A program made the position numbers and the translations under genes. A DNA stretch of 7,455 nt from Campylobacter sp. (lineage in GTDB: Bacteria; Campylobacterota; Campylobacteria; Campylobacterales; Campylobacteraceae), in the NCBI GenBank assembly GCA_024680445.1, contig JAILCJ010000220.1, forward strand, positions 1 through 7,455, in the 5' to 3' direction. Below are positions 1-6,856 of this stretch, piece by piece. Position 1 is the stretch's first letter; every line of letters begins with the position of its first letter. The notes under the pieces were generated by a model, which worked only from the letters and a program-made list of their open reading frames with translations, was not told where the DNA came from and did no database searches.

Positions 1-1301
1 TAAAAATATATTTAGAAAAACATAACATTTATGAAGCTAGGATCTTTCCGGTATCATCTTTGATGGCAAAGGTTATTAGACAATATATAAATAAAGACTC
101 TTTAACAGAGACAGAAGAAGATGAGATTTTGCCAAAACATACTTCTTTTATAAAAAGAGAATACAAGCATTTTGAAAAATATGCCCCATTATCAGAGCAT
201 TCTAGGGCTATCCAAGATGAGCTTTTGGAAAAAAGCAAGGGCAATCCATACGAAGAAGCCCTAATCCATACTGGCATAGTATCCATAGAACTAGCCATGA
301 GTGAGTATATTTCAAAATACGCTTTGCCTGCAAAAGTAAGCGAAGGCGTAGCTTCTTTTAAAGAAAAGCTTGATAATCTAGGCATAGAAGCCAATACCAA
401 AGGCGAAATCACCAAAAACCAAGATAAATTAAAAGAGTTTTTATCAAAAATAGATTTTATAGAAAAGGCTTTGCAAAATGGTGATAAGGCTAGGAATATT
501 ATAAATAAAATCAAAGAAAAATCTTTTCAAACAGAAGTTAATGATGAGTTAAATCAAATTGTTAAAGAATTTAATAAAACGGTAAAAGAAAATTTAAGCA
601 AATTTGATCAAAACGTTGCTTCAGATGTAGCAAAAACTATGATAGATAAGCTAAATGAAAAGTTAGAAAGTCATTCTAGTGATTTGAAATTTAAAATCAA
701 CAATATATTAGAAAATGGTATAAAACATCAAGCAGAAAAATATGTGCAAGAATACCAAGAATTTGTGAAGGATTTGGTAGGTGAAGTCAAATTTGATATG
801 GGTGGAGCAGCTACCGTGCTAGGAGATTTATCTAGTATAAACACTTCGCAAATCGTAAATGAATTTAGTAAAACAGAAACAGTAGCAGTAGGTGAAGAAA
901 GCTATGAAGTCTCTATTTCTAAATGGTATAACCCATTTTCATGGGGAAAAACAGAAACTAGATACAGAATCATATACGAAGATCAAGAATTTGTAAATTT
1001 GCAAATAGTTGTTAGTAAGAAAATTTTGCCAATTATACAAGACTTTATGGACAAGAATAGAGAAAATGCCTTGATTGAAGCCAAAGACCAAGAGGATAAA
1101 TTTAAAGCATTTTTCTTAGACCAATTCGAGGAGCTACAATCTCAAATCACTGCCAAGCTAGATGAACAAAAAAATATCTTGAATAACAAAGAAAAATGCG
1201 AAGCTATGATAAAAGAAAATGAAAAAAATCTTTCTTGGATAAATAATATCAAAACCAAGCTAGATAATATACTTAGTATAAAAGGAGACAACAATGCCTA
1301 G
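1..1301 (+). CDS. Dynamin-like GTPase, C-terminal part (5' end outside window)
   Basis: The reading frame is open from base 3 and shows about 432 residues; its start lies upstream of the window. An in-frame TTG at 60 and ATG at 63 exist but have no ribosome binding site, and the reading before them (IFPVSSLMAKVI) looks like the end of a dynamin-type G domain, with the FPVSS stretch in the place of the G5 region. The P-loop and G2-G4 motifs must lie upstream. After it comes a GNPYEEALIHTGI / YISKYALPAK segment typical of the helical part of bacterial dynamin-like proteins, then a long Lys/Glu-rich helical stalk. A KWYNPFSWG motif at 921-947 is a likely membrane-contacting patch, and a last coiled-coil region follows. 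Known members of the family hydrolyse GTP and bend or fuse membranes. The stop overlaps the next gene by 8 bases. The dynamin-like call is fairly firm; the exact subfamily is not known. Confidence 0.82.
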   Translation, partial: KIYLEKHNIYEARIFPVSSLMAKVIRQYINKDSLTETEEDEILPKHTSFIKREYKHFEKYAPLSEHSRAIQDELLEKSKGNPYEEALIHTGIVSIELAMSEYISKYALPAKVSEGVASFKEKLDNLGIEANTKGEITKNQDKLKEFLSKIDFIEKALQNGDKARNIINKIKEKSFQTEVNDELNQIVKEFNKTVKENLSKFDQNVASDVAKTMIDKLNEKLESHSSDLKFKINNILENGIKHQAEKYVQEYQEFVKDLVGEVKFDMGGAATVLGDLSSINTSQIVNEFSKTETVAVGEESYEVSISKWYNPFSWGKTETRYRIIYEDQEFVNLQIVVSKKILPIIQDFMDKNRENALIEAKDQEDKFKAFFLDQFEELQSQITAKLDEQKNILNNKEKCEAMIKENEKNLSWINNIKTKLDNILSIKGDNNA

Positions 1302-1743
1302 TATAAATATAAAAAAAGCAGCACAAAACAAAGATGTTTTTAAAATAAGGAGCTATTTGATAGCTGATATTTTGGTGGATAAAAACCTTAGTGGGATTTT
1401 TAAAGAAGATTTTGAATATTGTCTAAAAAATGGCATAAGCAAAGATGAAATTTATGAAAAACACGATGATAAAATTTTGTCAAATGAAGTAAGCGAAGAA
1501 AATTATGACAATTTGCATGCTGATTTGGCTAGCAATTTTTCAAAGGAAAGGGTAGATGCTCTTAAAAAAATAGCCATCAAGCTATATCCACCAAAGCCTA
1601 ATAGTAGCAATTCTAGCAGCAATTACCAAAAACACGGTAATTCAGATAGATATGTAAAAACAGACAAAGAGGGAAATAAATTTATCTATGCGATAGCGGC
1701 TGGCGTGGCTGTATTGATAGGTATAATTTTGTTTACTGGTTAA
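1294..1743 (+). CDS. Small C-tail-anchored membrane protein, function unknown
   Basis: This protein has 149 residues. The start is ATG with AAGGAG at 1282-1287, six bases upstream, and it overlaps the end of the GTPase gene. Residues 1-97 form a soluble, mostly helical domain with a FEYCLKNGIS segment and a NFSKERVDALKKIA segment; I do not recognise it as a named family. Residues 98-128 are a Pro/Ser/Asn-rich linker. Residues 130-147 (FIYAIAAGVAVLIGIILF) are a single hydrophobic helix that ends two residues before the C-terminus. There is no signal peptide, so the soluble domain should face the cytoplasm, tethered to the inner membrane. Placed between a dynamin-like GTPase and a motor ATPase, it could be an adaptor that brings one or both to the membrane. 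That role is inferred from position only. Confidence 0.85.
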   Translation: MPSINIKKAAQNKDVFKIRSYLIADILVDKNLSGIFKEDFEYCLKNGISKDEIYEKHDDKILSNEVSEENYDNLHADLASNFSKERVDALKKIAIKLYPPKPNSSNSSSNYQKHGNSDRYVKTDKEGNKFIYAIAAGVAVLIGIILFTG

Positions 1744-1756
1744 ATAAAGGATAAAA

Positions 1757-4700
1757 ATGAGTAAAGATATAAAAATAAAAGATGATTTTGCATTGCGACA
1801 AGCTATAAATAATGCAGAAATTGCATTAAACAAATCATATTTAAGTAACCTTTATAATGCAGATATAGTGGATATGTTAAACAATGATATAGATTTAAAT
1901 GATACTGTTAGATTTTATGATATTACCCAGATAGTCATCAACAAAAACGAAAACATGAGAGACAAACTTTCTAATGTTTTTCAATCTGTTTGGAATACCA
2001 ATGGCTCAATTCTTTTGTACATAAAAGGTGCAAAAGAAAAGGTTAAAATTTCGTTGGGTATAAAAAATATTTTGTTTGATAAAAATAACAAAGATAAAAG
2101 CATAGATTATACTCTACTTTTATCTGAAATGCTTGAAAAAAATCTAAAAGCAAATTTTCCGGGCACAAGATCAAAGCTTATGAATAAAAATGAACTTCAA
2201 AATATAGTAAATCAAATAGAGCAAAGCTCGGCAATATCATGCGTATCAGATATAGCTGCTTTGCAAAGCGAAGAAGAAAACAAAGATAGAATATTTATCC
2301 AAGGCATAGAAAAACTAATCGATGCTATGAATGGCGAGGAATATTCTATGCTTTTGATAGCTGATCCTGTAAGCTTACAAGAACTAAAACAAGCAAAATT
2401 TGCTCTAGAAAATTTATATAGTTCTTTGGTGCCATATAGCGAGTCTGAGTATACTTATGGAGAGAATGAATCGCAAGCGTTAAATCAATCTTTAAGTCAA
2501 GGAATGACTCATGCGATCACTCAAAGCACAACAGATACTATCACTTACACCACTGGCACTAGCCACAGTGAAACTACAAGCACTAGCCATACAGAAACTA
2601 GCGGATCTAATATCAGTGGTGCGGCTGTTGGTATGGCTGCTGGTGCGGCACTAGGCTCGGTAGTCCCTGGTATAGGTACAGTAGCTGGTGCAATGGTGGG
2701 TGGTATGTTAGGTTCATCTTTTAGTTCTAACGAAAGTCAAAGCGATACCACAAGCCATAGTAAGACCGACACGACGACCAAATCTACAAGCCATGCAAAA
2801 GGAACAACACAAGGCACCAGCGATGCTATCAGTCAAACCGCTACTCAAGGTCAAACCGATACAAGAGGCATAAATCGTGGAATACAAATAAAATTTGAAA
2901 ACCATAGTATCAAAAGAATGCTTGAAAAAATAGATGAAACTTTAAAAAGATATGATGAGTGTGCAGATCTGGGAATGTGGAATTGTGCTATGTATTGCAT
3001 AAGCGATAATCAATATATATCGCAAATGGTAGCCAATACTTATCAGTCCCTAATTCGTGGAAAAAATTCATCTTTGCAAAATGGTACTATTATTACTTGG
3101 AATAAATTACCGGAAATTGCAAATTATTTAAAATGTATGAAACACCCTCGTTTTAATACAAATGGTTTTGAAGTTACTCCGGCTACTTTAATAAGTAGCT
3201 TAGAGCTTAGTTTGCATGCTGGATTGCCAAATAAATCAGTCGCTGGAATACCAGTAATAGAATGTGCTGAGTTTGGCAGGTCTATAGCCAAATTTGATTT
3301 ATGCGATGATAAAAATAGCATAGAATTAGGTGAAATTTTTCATATGCATGAAAGTGCAAGCTCGCCAGTCAAGCTTGATAGCAAAAGCCTTTGCTCTCAT
3401 ACATTTATCACAGGCTCTACTGGCAGTGGTAAATCAAATACCGTGTATAAAATATTAGAAAATTTGCCTAGTGAGGTTAAATTTTTAATCATAGAACCAG
3501 CCAAAGGCGAATACAAAAATATATTTGGCGGAAAAGCCGGAGTAAGTGTATATGGCACAAATCCAAATCTAAGTGAGCTTTTAAAAATAAATCCATTTTC
3601 TTTCCCAAAAGAAATACATGTTTTAGAGCATATTGATAGACTAATAGAAATCTTTAATGTCTGCTGGCCTATGTATGCGGCTATGCCGGCTGTATTAAAA
3701 GATGCAGTTGAAAAATCATATGAAGATGCTGGCTGGGATTTGACTAATAGCACAAATGCTTATGGCGAAAATCTATATCCAGAATTTGCAGATGTGGCAC
3801 GAAATATAAAAGGCATTATAGATAGCTCAGAATATGATGCTGAAAACAAAGGTGCTTATAAAGGCTCATTGCTTACTAGATTAAAGTCACTAACAAATGG
3901 GCTTAATGGGCTTATTTTTAATCGTAACGAAATATCAAACCAAGAGCTTTTTGATAAAAATGTGATAGTGGATATCAGTAGAGTAGGCTCAGCCGAAACC
4001 AAGTCTCTTATCATGGGTGTGCTTGTGCTAAAGCTGCAAGAATACCGCATGTCTAGTGCCAGTATGAACTCAAATCTAAAACATATCACAGTGTTAGAAG
4101 AAGCACATAATCTACTCAAACGCACTAGCACAGAACAAAGCAGCGAAAGTGCAAATTTGATAGGTAAATCAGTAGAAATGTTAACAAATGCGATAGCTGA
4201 GATGAGAACATACGGAGAAGGATTTATCATAGCAGACCAAGCACCAGCTTTATTAGATATGGCTGTAATTCGCAACACTAACACAAAAATCATAATGCGT
4301 TTACCAGACCAAGATGATAGAGAGCTAGTGGGTAAAGCAGCAAATCTAAATGACGATCAAATTACCGAGCTTGCTAAATTGCCTTGCGGTGTAGCAGCTG
4401 TGTATCAAAACGAATGGATAGAGTCAGTGTTATGCAAAATAGGGCATTTTGCAAAACCTAGCAAATACGAATATACACCAAAAGAAAAATCAGATAAAAA
4501 CTATGATGTAAATAAGGCTTTGGAAATCACAGAACTAATATTTAGTGGTAAATCTTTATCGCTAGATGAAATAAAAGAGTTTAATTCTACACTGCAAAAT
4601 TTTGAATTAAGTGCCAGTGCAATGGTTTTGCTAAATAAGATTGCAAAAAATGGAACAAAATCACCTTCTATTACCAAAATCGCCCCAGCCATATCTGCAT

Positions 4701-4921
4701 TATTTCCACAATTAAAAGAAGTGGCAATAAAAATAGTATCGAAAAGCACTTTTGTTGATGAATGGGACAGGGCGTTAAATGAAATAATAGAATGTGAAAT
4801 ATCTCAAACATTGGATATGCAAACAAAACTAGATATCAAGCAATGCATAATTACGGATTATGTATATAATGAATTGGGAGATCTTGAAAAGTTGCAAGAA
4901 TGGGCCAAAGGAGGTTTTTGA
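1757..4921 (+). CDS. HerA/FtsK-superfamily ATPase with glycine-zipper insert
   Basis: This 1054-residue protein has an ATG start with AAGGA at 1747-1751, 13 bases after the upstream gene. Residues 1-235 resemble the N-terminal region of large DUF87/HerA-like ATPases (NFPGT near 133-137, then IFIQGIEKLIDAM). Residues 236-370 are a Ser/Thr/Gln/His-rich insert around a hydrophobic glycine zipper (288-322). The motor domain has Walker A GSTGSGKS at 553-560 (K559), then EPAKGEYKNIFGG and LLKINPFSFPKE, Walker B ITVLEEAHNLL at 777-787 (E781, E782), a sensor-like ADQ ending at Q828, and Arg finger candidates R839 and R848 (MRLPDQDDR). All nucleotide-binding parts look intact. The last 170 residues are a helical tail. 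Relatives form hexameric rings that move DNA or protein using ATP. Which substrate this one moves is unknown; a conjugation-type coupling or VirB4-like role is less likely because no other conjugation gene is present. Confidence 0.9.
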   Translation: MSKDIKIKDDFALRQAINNAEIALNKSYLSNLYNADIVDMLNNDIDLNDTVRFYDITQIVINKNENMRDKLSNVFQSVWNTNGSILLYIKGAKEKVKISLGIKNILFDKNNKDKSIDYTLLLSEMLEKNLKANFPGTRSKLMNKNELQNIVNQIEQSSAISCVSDIAALQSEEENKDRIFIQGIEKLIDAMNGEEYSMLLIADPVSLQELKQAKFALENLYSSLVPYSESEYTYGENESQALNQSLSQGMTHAITQSTTDTITYTTGTSHSETTSTSHTETSGSNISGAAVGMAAGAALGSVVPGIGTVAGAMVGGMLGSSFSSNESQSDTTSHSKTDTTTKSTSHAKGTTQGTSDAISQTATQGQTDTRGINRGIQIKFENHSIKRMLEKIDETLKRYDECADLGMWNCAMYCISDNQYISQMVANTYQSLIRGKNSSLQNGTIITWNKLPEIANYLKCMKHPRFNTNGFEVTPATLISSLELSLHAGLPNKSVAGIPVIECAEFGRSIAKFDLCDDKNSIELGEIFHMHESASSPVKLDSKSLCSHTFITGSTGSGKSNTVYKILENLPSEVKFLIIEPAKGEYKNIFGGKAGVSVYGTNPNLSELLKINPFSFPKEIHVLEHIDRLIEIFNVCWPMYAAMPAVLKDAVEKSYEDAGWDLTNSTNAYGENLYPEFADVARNIKGIIDSSEYDAENKGAYKGSLLTRLKSLTNGLNGLIFNRNEISNQELFDKNVIVDISRVGSAETKSLIMGVLVLKLQEYRMSSASMNSNLKHITVLEEAHNLLKRTSTEQSSESANLIGKSVEMLTNAIAEMRTYGEGFIIADQAPALLDMAVIRNTNTKIIMRLPDQDDRELVGKAANLNDDQITELAKLPCGVAAVYQNEWIESVLCKIGHFAKPSKYEYTPKEKSDKNYDVNKALEITELIFSGKSLSLDEIKEFNSTLQNFELSASAMVLLNKIAKNGTKSPSITKIAPAISALFPQLKEVAIKIVSKSTFVDEWDRALNEIIECEISQTLDMQTKLDIKQCIITDYVYNELGDLEKLQEWAKGGF
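2462..2866 (+). other. Ser/Thr-rich insert with glycine-zipper hairpin inside the ATPase
   Basis: This part of the ATPase gene encodes residues 236-370. Two polar arms rich in Ser, Thr, Gln and His, with repeated TSH units, flank a hydrophobic core at residues 288-322 (bases 2618-2722). The core contains GAAVGMAAGAALG, a turn at VPGIGT, then VAGAMVGGMLG. Spaced small residues of this kind pack two helices tightly and are common in membrane-inserting glycine-zipper segments. The rest of the ATPase has no obvious membrane helix. The description is read directly from the translation; membrane insertion is inferred. Confidence 0.8.
2558..2600 (+). repeat. Imperfect direct repeat, 24-base period, coding
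   Basis: Two copies, 2558-2576 and 2582-2600, match at 16 of 19 bases (both begin ACTAGCCA and end GAAACTA). They encode successive TSHSET and TSHTET units in the polar arm before the glycine zipper. This suggests the arm grew by short duplication and may vary in length between strains. Confidence 0.65.
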
Positions 4922-4923
4922 TG
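4907..4923 (+). promoter_or_regulatory. Ribosome binding site and TGATG coupling that set the nuclease start
   Basis: AAAGGAGG at 4907-4914 lies inside the last codons of the ATPase gene, six bases before the ATG at 4921. The ATPase stop TGA (4919-4921) shares its A with that ATG. An in-frame ATG at 4900 would add seven residues (MGQRRFL), but it precedes the ribosome binding site and so is unlikely to be used. The nuclease is therefore probably translated by ribosomes finishing the ATPase. Confidence 0.85.
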
Positions 4924-5469
4924 ATAGAAGTAATAGCAAAAGATATAATCGAAAAAAGCTCTATGACTAAAAAATTTAATCCAGATCTAAGATTGGATGC
5001 TAAAGAGTTTAATAAATTGAATAAATTTTACCCTGAAAACAATGGAAAATGGGAAGATGAAAAAGGTAATGGCAAATGGATTCCAAATGATGATTATATT
5101 CCGCCAAATTCATTAACAAATCCTGAGCATTTAAGTTGGAAAGAATTGAAAGAAAAATATAATATAGATGGTATAGAATTTAAAGATGGTGAGCCAGATT
5201 TCTCTCCTGTTAGCAAGGGAGAAGTCCAAATAGATAATTTTACTGATAGTAGAGCTGATAATTTCGCACAAGCTGATGAAAAATTAGCAGAGCAAAAAGG
5301 CTGCGCTCCAGAAGAAGTAAGTAAATGGAGAAAAGAAAATAATTATACTTGGCATGAATGCGGGGATTGTAAAACTATGCAAAAGGTTCCAACCGAAATT
5401 CATGGAAATGTGCCACATTCTGGTGGGATAGCAAAAATAAAATCAACTCAAGGAGAGGCAAATGTCTGA
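4921..5469 (+). CDS. Stand-alone WHH-type HNH/Endo VII nuclease (toxin)
   Basis: This protein has 182 residues, with the start chosen at 4921 because of its ribosome binding site. The C-terminal part carries the signature of the HNH/Endo VII nucleases of the WHH type, usually found at the ends of polymorphic toxins: YTWHE at 142-146, then TMQKVP at 152-157, H161, H166 and GG at 168-169. H145, E146, H161 and H166 are the likely metal and catalytic residues, and all are present. The upstream parts also fit the toxin module: GKWEDEKGNGKW at 42-53, DGIEFKDGEPDFSP at 83-96, and SRADNFAQADEKLA at 110-123. There is no signal peptide, no membrane helix and no large delivery domain, so this is the toxin module alone. 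It probably cuts DNA, but RNA cannot be excluded. It overlaps the next gene, its likely immunity partner, by eight bases. Confidence 0.85.
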   Translation: MIEVIAKDIIEKSSMTKKFNPDLRLDAKEFNKLNKFYPENNGKWEDEKGNGKWIPNDDYIPPNSLTNPEHLSWKELKEKYNIDGIEFKDGEPDFSPVSKGEVQIDNFTDSRADNFAQADEKLAEQKGCAPEEVSKWRKENNYTWHECGDCKTMQKVPTEIHGNVPHSGGIAKIKSTQGEANV

Positions 5470-5908
5470 TATGATAAAAGATAAATTTTTTGGCCAAATG
5501 CAATACAAACACGGCTGGGTCAAAAAAGACGCCCTAGATATCTTTGGCAAAAAAAATAATATTTTAATCAAAGCTTCATCTTTTAAAATGCAAGATATAA
5601 CTAGCAAGCAACAAGAAAGCTATGAATATTTTGTTAAAAATTTAGCTGATATTTCTGCTAGGGCTAGTTTGGCAATTTATGCTTATATAAAAGATAATTT
5701 TGACACGATAAAAGAAGGCTATAAAGATATCACACAAATCAATACTTTAGCCGAGCTAAATAAAATTTCAGTGCTTAAAGAAGTTTTATTTAAACAAGAT
5801 GGTGAAATTCTGCTACTATTAGAGGTGGTTTGGGACGAAGAAAATGGTTTGGGCGTAAAAATATCACCAGACGATTGTATAGTCGGCCCACAGGACGTAT
5901 TTTTATAG
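5462..5908 (+). CDS. Probable immunity protein to the WHH nuclease (DUF6985-like)
   Basis: This protein has 148 residues, with ATG at 5462 preceded by AAGGAG at 5450-5455. The layout resembles DUF6985/DUF2004-type immunity proteins: an N-terminal FGQMQYKHGWVKK strand region (10-22), a central helical part after ITSKQQESYEYF (46-57), a strand pair ending in LLLLEVVWDEENGLGVKI (117-134), and the end VGPQDVFL (141-148), which is the most telling motif. It is soluble, with no signal peptide, so it should act in the cytoplasm of the producing cell by binding the nuclease. The direct overlap with the toxin gene is the usual order, toxin first. The family name comes from memory of the C-terminal pattern; the immunity role is the best inference from position and fold type. 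Confidence 0.72.
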   Translation: MSDMIKDKFFGQMQYKHGWVKKDALDIFGKKNNILIKASSFKMQDITSKQQESYEYFVKNLADISARASLAIYAYIKDNFDTIKEGYKDITQINTLAELNKISVLKEVLFKQDGEILLLLEVVWDEENGLGVKISPDDCIVGPQDVFL

Positions 5909-5932
5909 CAAAATTATCAAATTTATGCTGTC

Positions 5933-6478
5933 TCAGCCGCCTCTGCCATTGACGATGGCGGCTATAAGCACAAACCCCCAGCCGCTGCCTAAAAATAACA
6001 ACGGAATGCCTAGGATAGCCCCTACTAAAAGTGCAAATTCATTTACTCCGCCTTTGTTTTTTAGTATTTCATCGTCTTCAAGACGTAGGATTTTTTCGAA
6101 TTTAGAAATTATTATGTATTTGGCAGCCATTGCGTAAAATATTGGGATTAGGTATATAAAATTCATAAAAATAATCCCAAATATCGTTATGCTCTCCCAG
6201 CTCGCAGCTGCAAACATATAACAAGGAAAAACCACAATAAAAACGCTAATGAGCATATTTACATAGTCTCTGCGATACATAAAAAGCGCCGGAGCCACAA
6301 ACAGCCCATACCAGCTCCAAGTCGGAACTTTGGCTAGTTTTTCTTTGTTGCCCATACTAAAAAAGAACTCAGCCGCACTGGCATAAAGCTCGACTTTTTT
6401 GGGCGTTTGCAAGTAAATTGCAAGTTTTTCGCGTAGCAAAACAGGTTCTGAAAAAATAGCTTTTGTGTATGGGGTCAA
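5933..6478 (-). CDS. DUF2628-like inner membrane protein
   Basis: This protein has 181 residues and starts at TTG (6478-6476). AAGGA on the minus strand (6489-6485) lies six bases upstream, and no ATG is available until about residue 42, so the TTG is well supported. The N-terminal 50 residues are soluble. The segment WSWYGLFVAPALFMYRRDY (54-72) is the pattern I know from DUF2628 proteins. Hydrophobic segments are at about 53-68, 75-92, 98-124 and 147-176, giving four or so membrane helices. It ends in a short GRGG tail. Its function is unknown. It faces the nuclease/immunity operon tail to tail with a 24-base gap, is richer in G and C than that operon, and is probably not part of the system. 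Confidence 0.82.
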   Translation of the reverse strand: MTPYTKAIFSEPVLLREKLAIYLQTPKKVELYASAAEFFFSMGNKEKLAKVPTWSWYGLFVAPALFMYRRDYVNMLISVFIVVFPCYMFAAASWESITIFGIIFMNFIYLIPIFYAMAAKYIIISKFEKILRLEDDEILKNKGGVNEFALLVGAILGIPLLFLGSGWGFVLIAAIVNGRGG

Positions 6479-6651
6479 AATTTATCCTTATGGCTTTTTG
6501 GCTGCAATTTTACCTTTAAAACCTTAAATTTGCCGCACAAAGACAAATTTGCAGGTCAAATTTAAAATATTTTATAAAAGTCCAAATTCACGACACAAGC
6601 TGTCAAAAAGCCTCGCTATAATTTCGAAAAATCACAAAAAAAGGATAAAAA
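6479..6651. other. Divergent intergenic region
   Basis: These 173 bases separate the DUF2628-like gene from the second plus-strand operon. They hold three AAATTTG/CAAATTT words (about 6526-6562), an A/T-rich stretch around AAAATATTTT (6564-6573), and the plus-strand -10 box described separately. For the minus strand, TAAAAT (6512-6507) is a possible -10 box, but it has no convincing -35. I see no small gene or RNA here. Confidence 0.6.
6617..6622 (+). promoter_or_regulatory. -10 box (TATAAT) of the zinc-ribbon operon
   Basis: GCTATAATTTC at 6615-6625 contains a perfect TATAAT about 30 bases before the ATG, giving a leader of roughly 20 bases. No good -35 hexamer lies 16-19 bases upstream, which is usual for the housekeeping sigma factor of Campylobacter and Helicobacter. 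Confidence 0.65.
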
Positions 6652-6843
6652 ATGATAGTAGCACCAAAACCTTACAAAGTAGCTTGTAAAAAGCATTTTT
6701 ACTTTAAATATGTTTATCCAAAAGGTGGCTGCGATCCATTAGATATATTACATCAAGTAAAATGTCCTATTTGTGGCAAGGTCTGCGAAAGAGTGCCTTT
6801 AAATGCCTTTGATAAAATCGCAATTAACATCTTAAAACCATAA
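6652..6843 (+). CDS. Small zinc-ribbon protein (CxxH / CxxC)
   Basis: This protein has 63 residues, with ATG at 6652 preceded by AAGGA at 6641-6645. Two knuckles suggest one zinc site: C12-x2-H15 (CKKH) and C38-x2-C41 (CPICG), 22 residues apart; the first knuckle uses His in place of the usual second Cys. C27 and C45 are additional. The body is a short beta-ribbon type sequence with no membrane helix. Such small ribbons usually bind nucleic acid or a protein partner; nothing here tells which. It is followed after 13 bases by the helical protein gene, so the two probably share one transcript. Zinc binding is likely; the function is unknown. Confidence 0.75.
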   Translation: MIVAPKPYKVACKKHFYFKYVYPKGGCDPLDILHQVKCPICGKVCERVPLNAFDKIAINILKP

Positions 6844-6856
6844 CAAGGAGAAAAAT

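Noticed and set aside
3856..4293. Long minus-strand open frame inside the ATPase gene, and similar ones elsewhere (29-514, 3397-3753)
   Set aside because: They lie opposite well-supported conserved coding sequence, have no ribosome binding site, and translate to hydrophobic or Ser/Leu-rich shadow sequence.
4900..4920. Upstream ATG at 4900 as the nuclease start
   Set aside because: It precedes the AAAGGAGG site and lies within ATPase codons; the ATG at 4921 has ideal spacing.
5356..5367. CGDC in the nuclease as a zinc knuckle
   Set aside because: Only one Cys pair is present, and the WHH motif around it accounts for this stretch.
5943..5961. Hairpin CTGCCAT-TGACG-ATGGCGG as a terminator between the convergent genes
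   Set aside because: The 7-pair stem is real (one G-U pair), but it lies inside the 3' end of the minus-strand gene and no T-run follows on either strand.
5925..6137. Plus-strand 70-codon frame opposite the DUF2628-like gene
   Set aside because: It has no ribosome binding site, and the opposite strand encodes a protein with clear membrane helices and a family motif.
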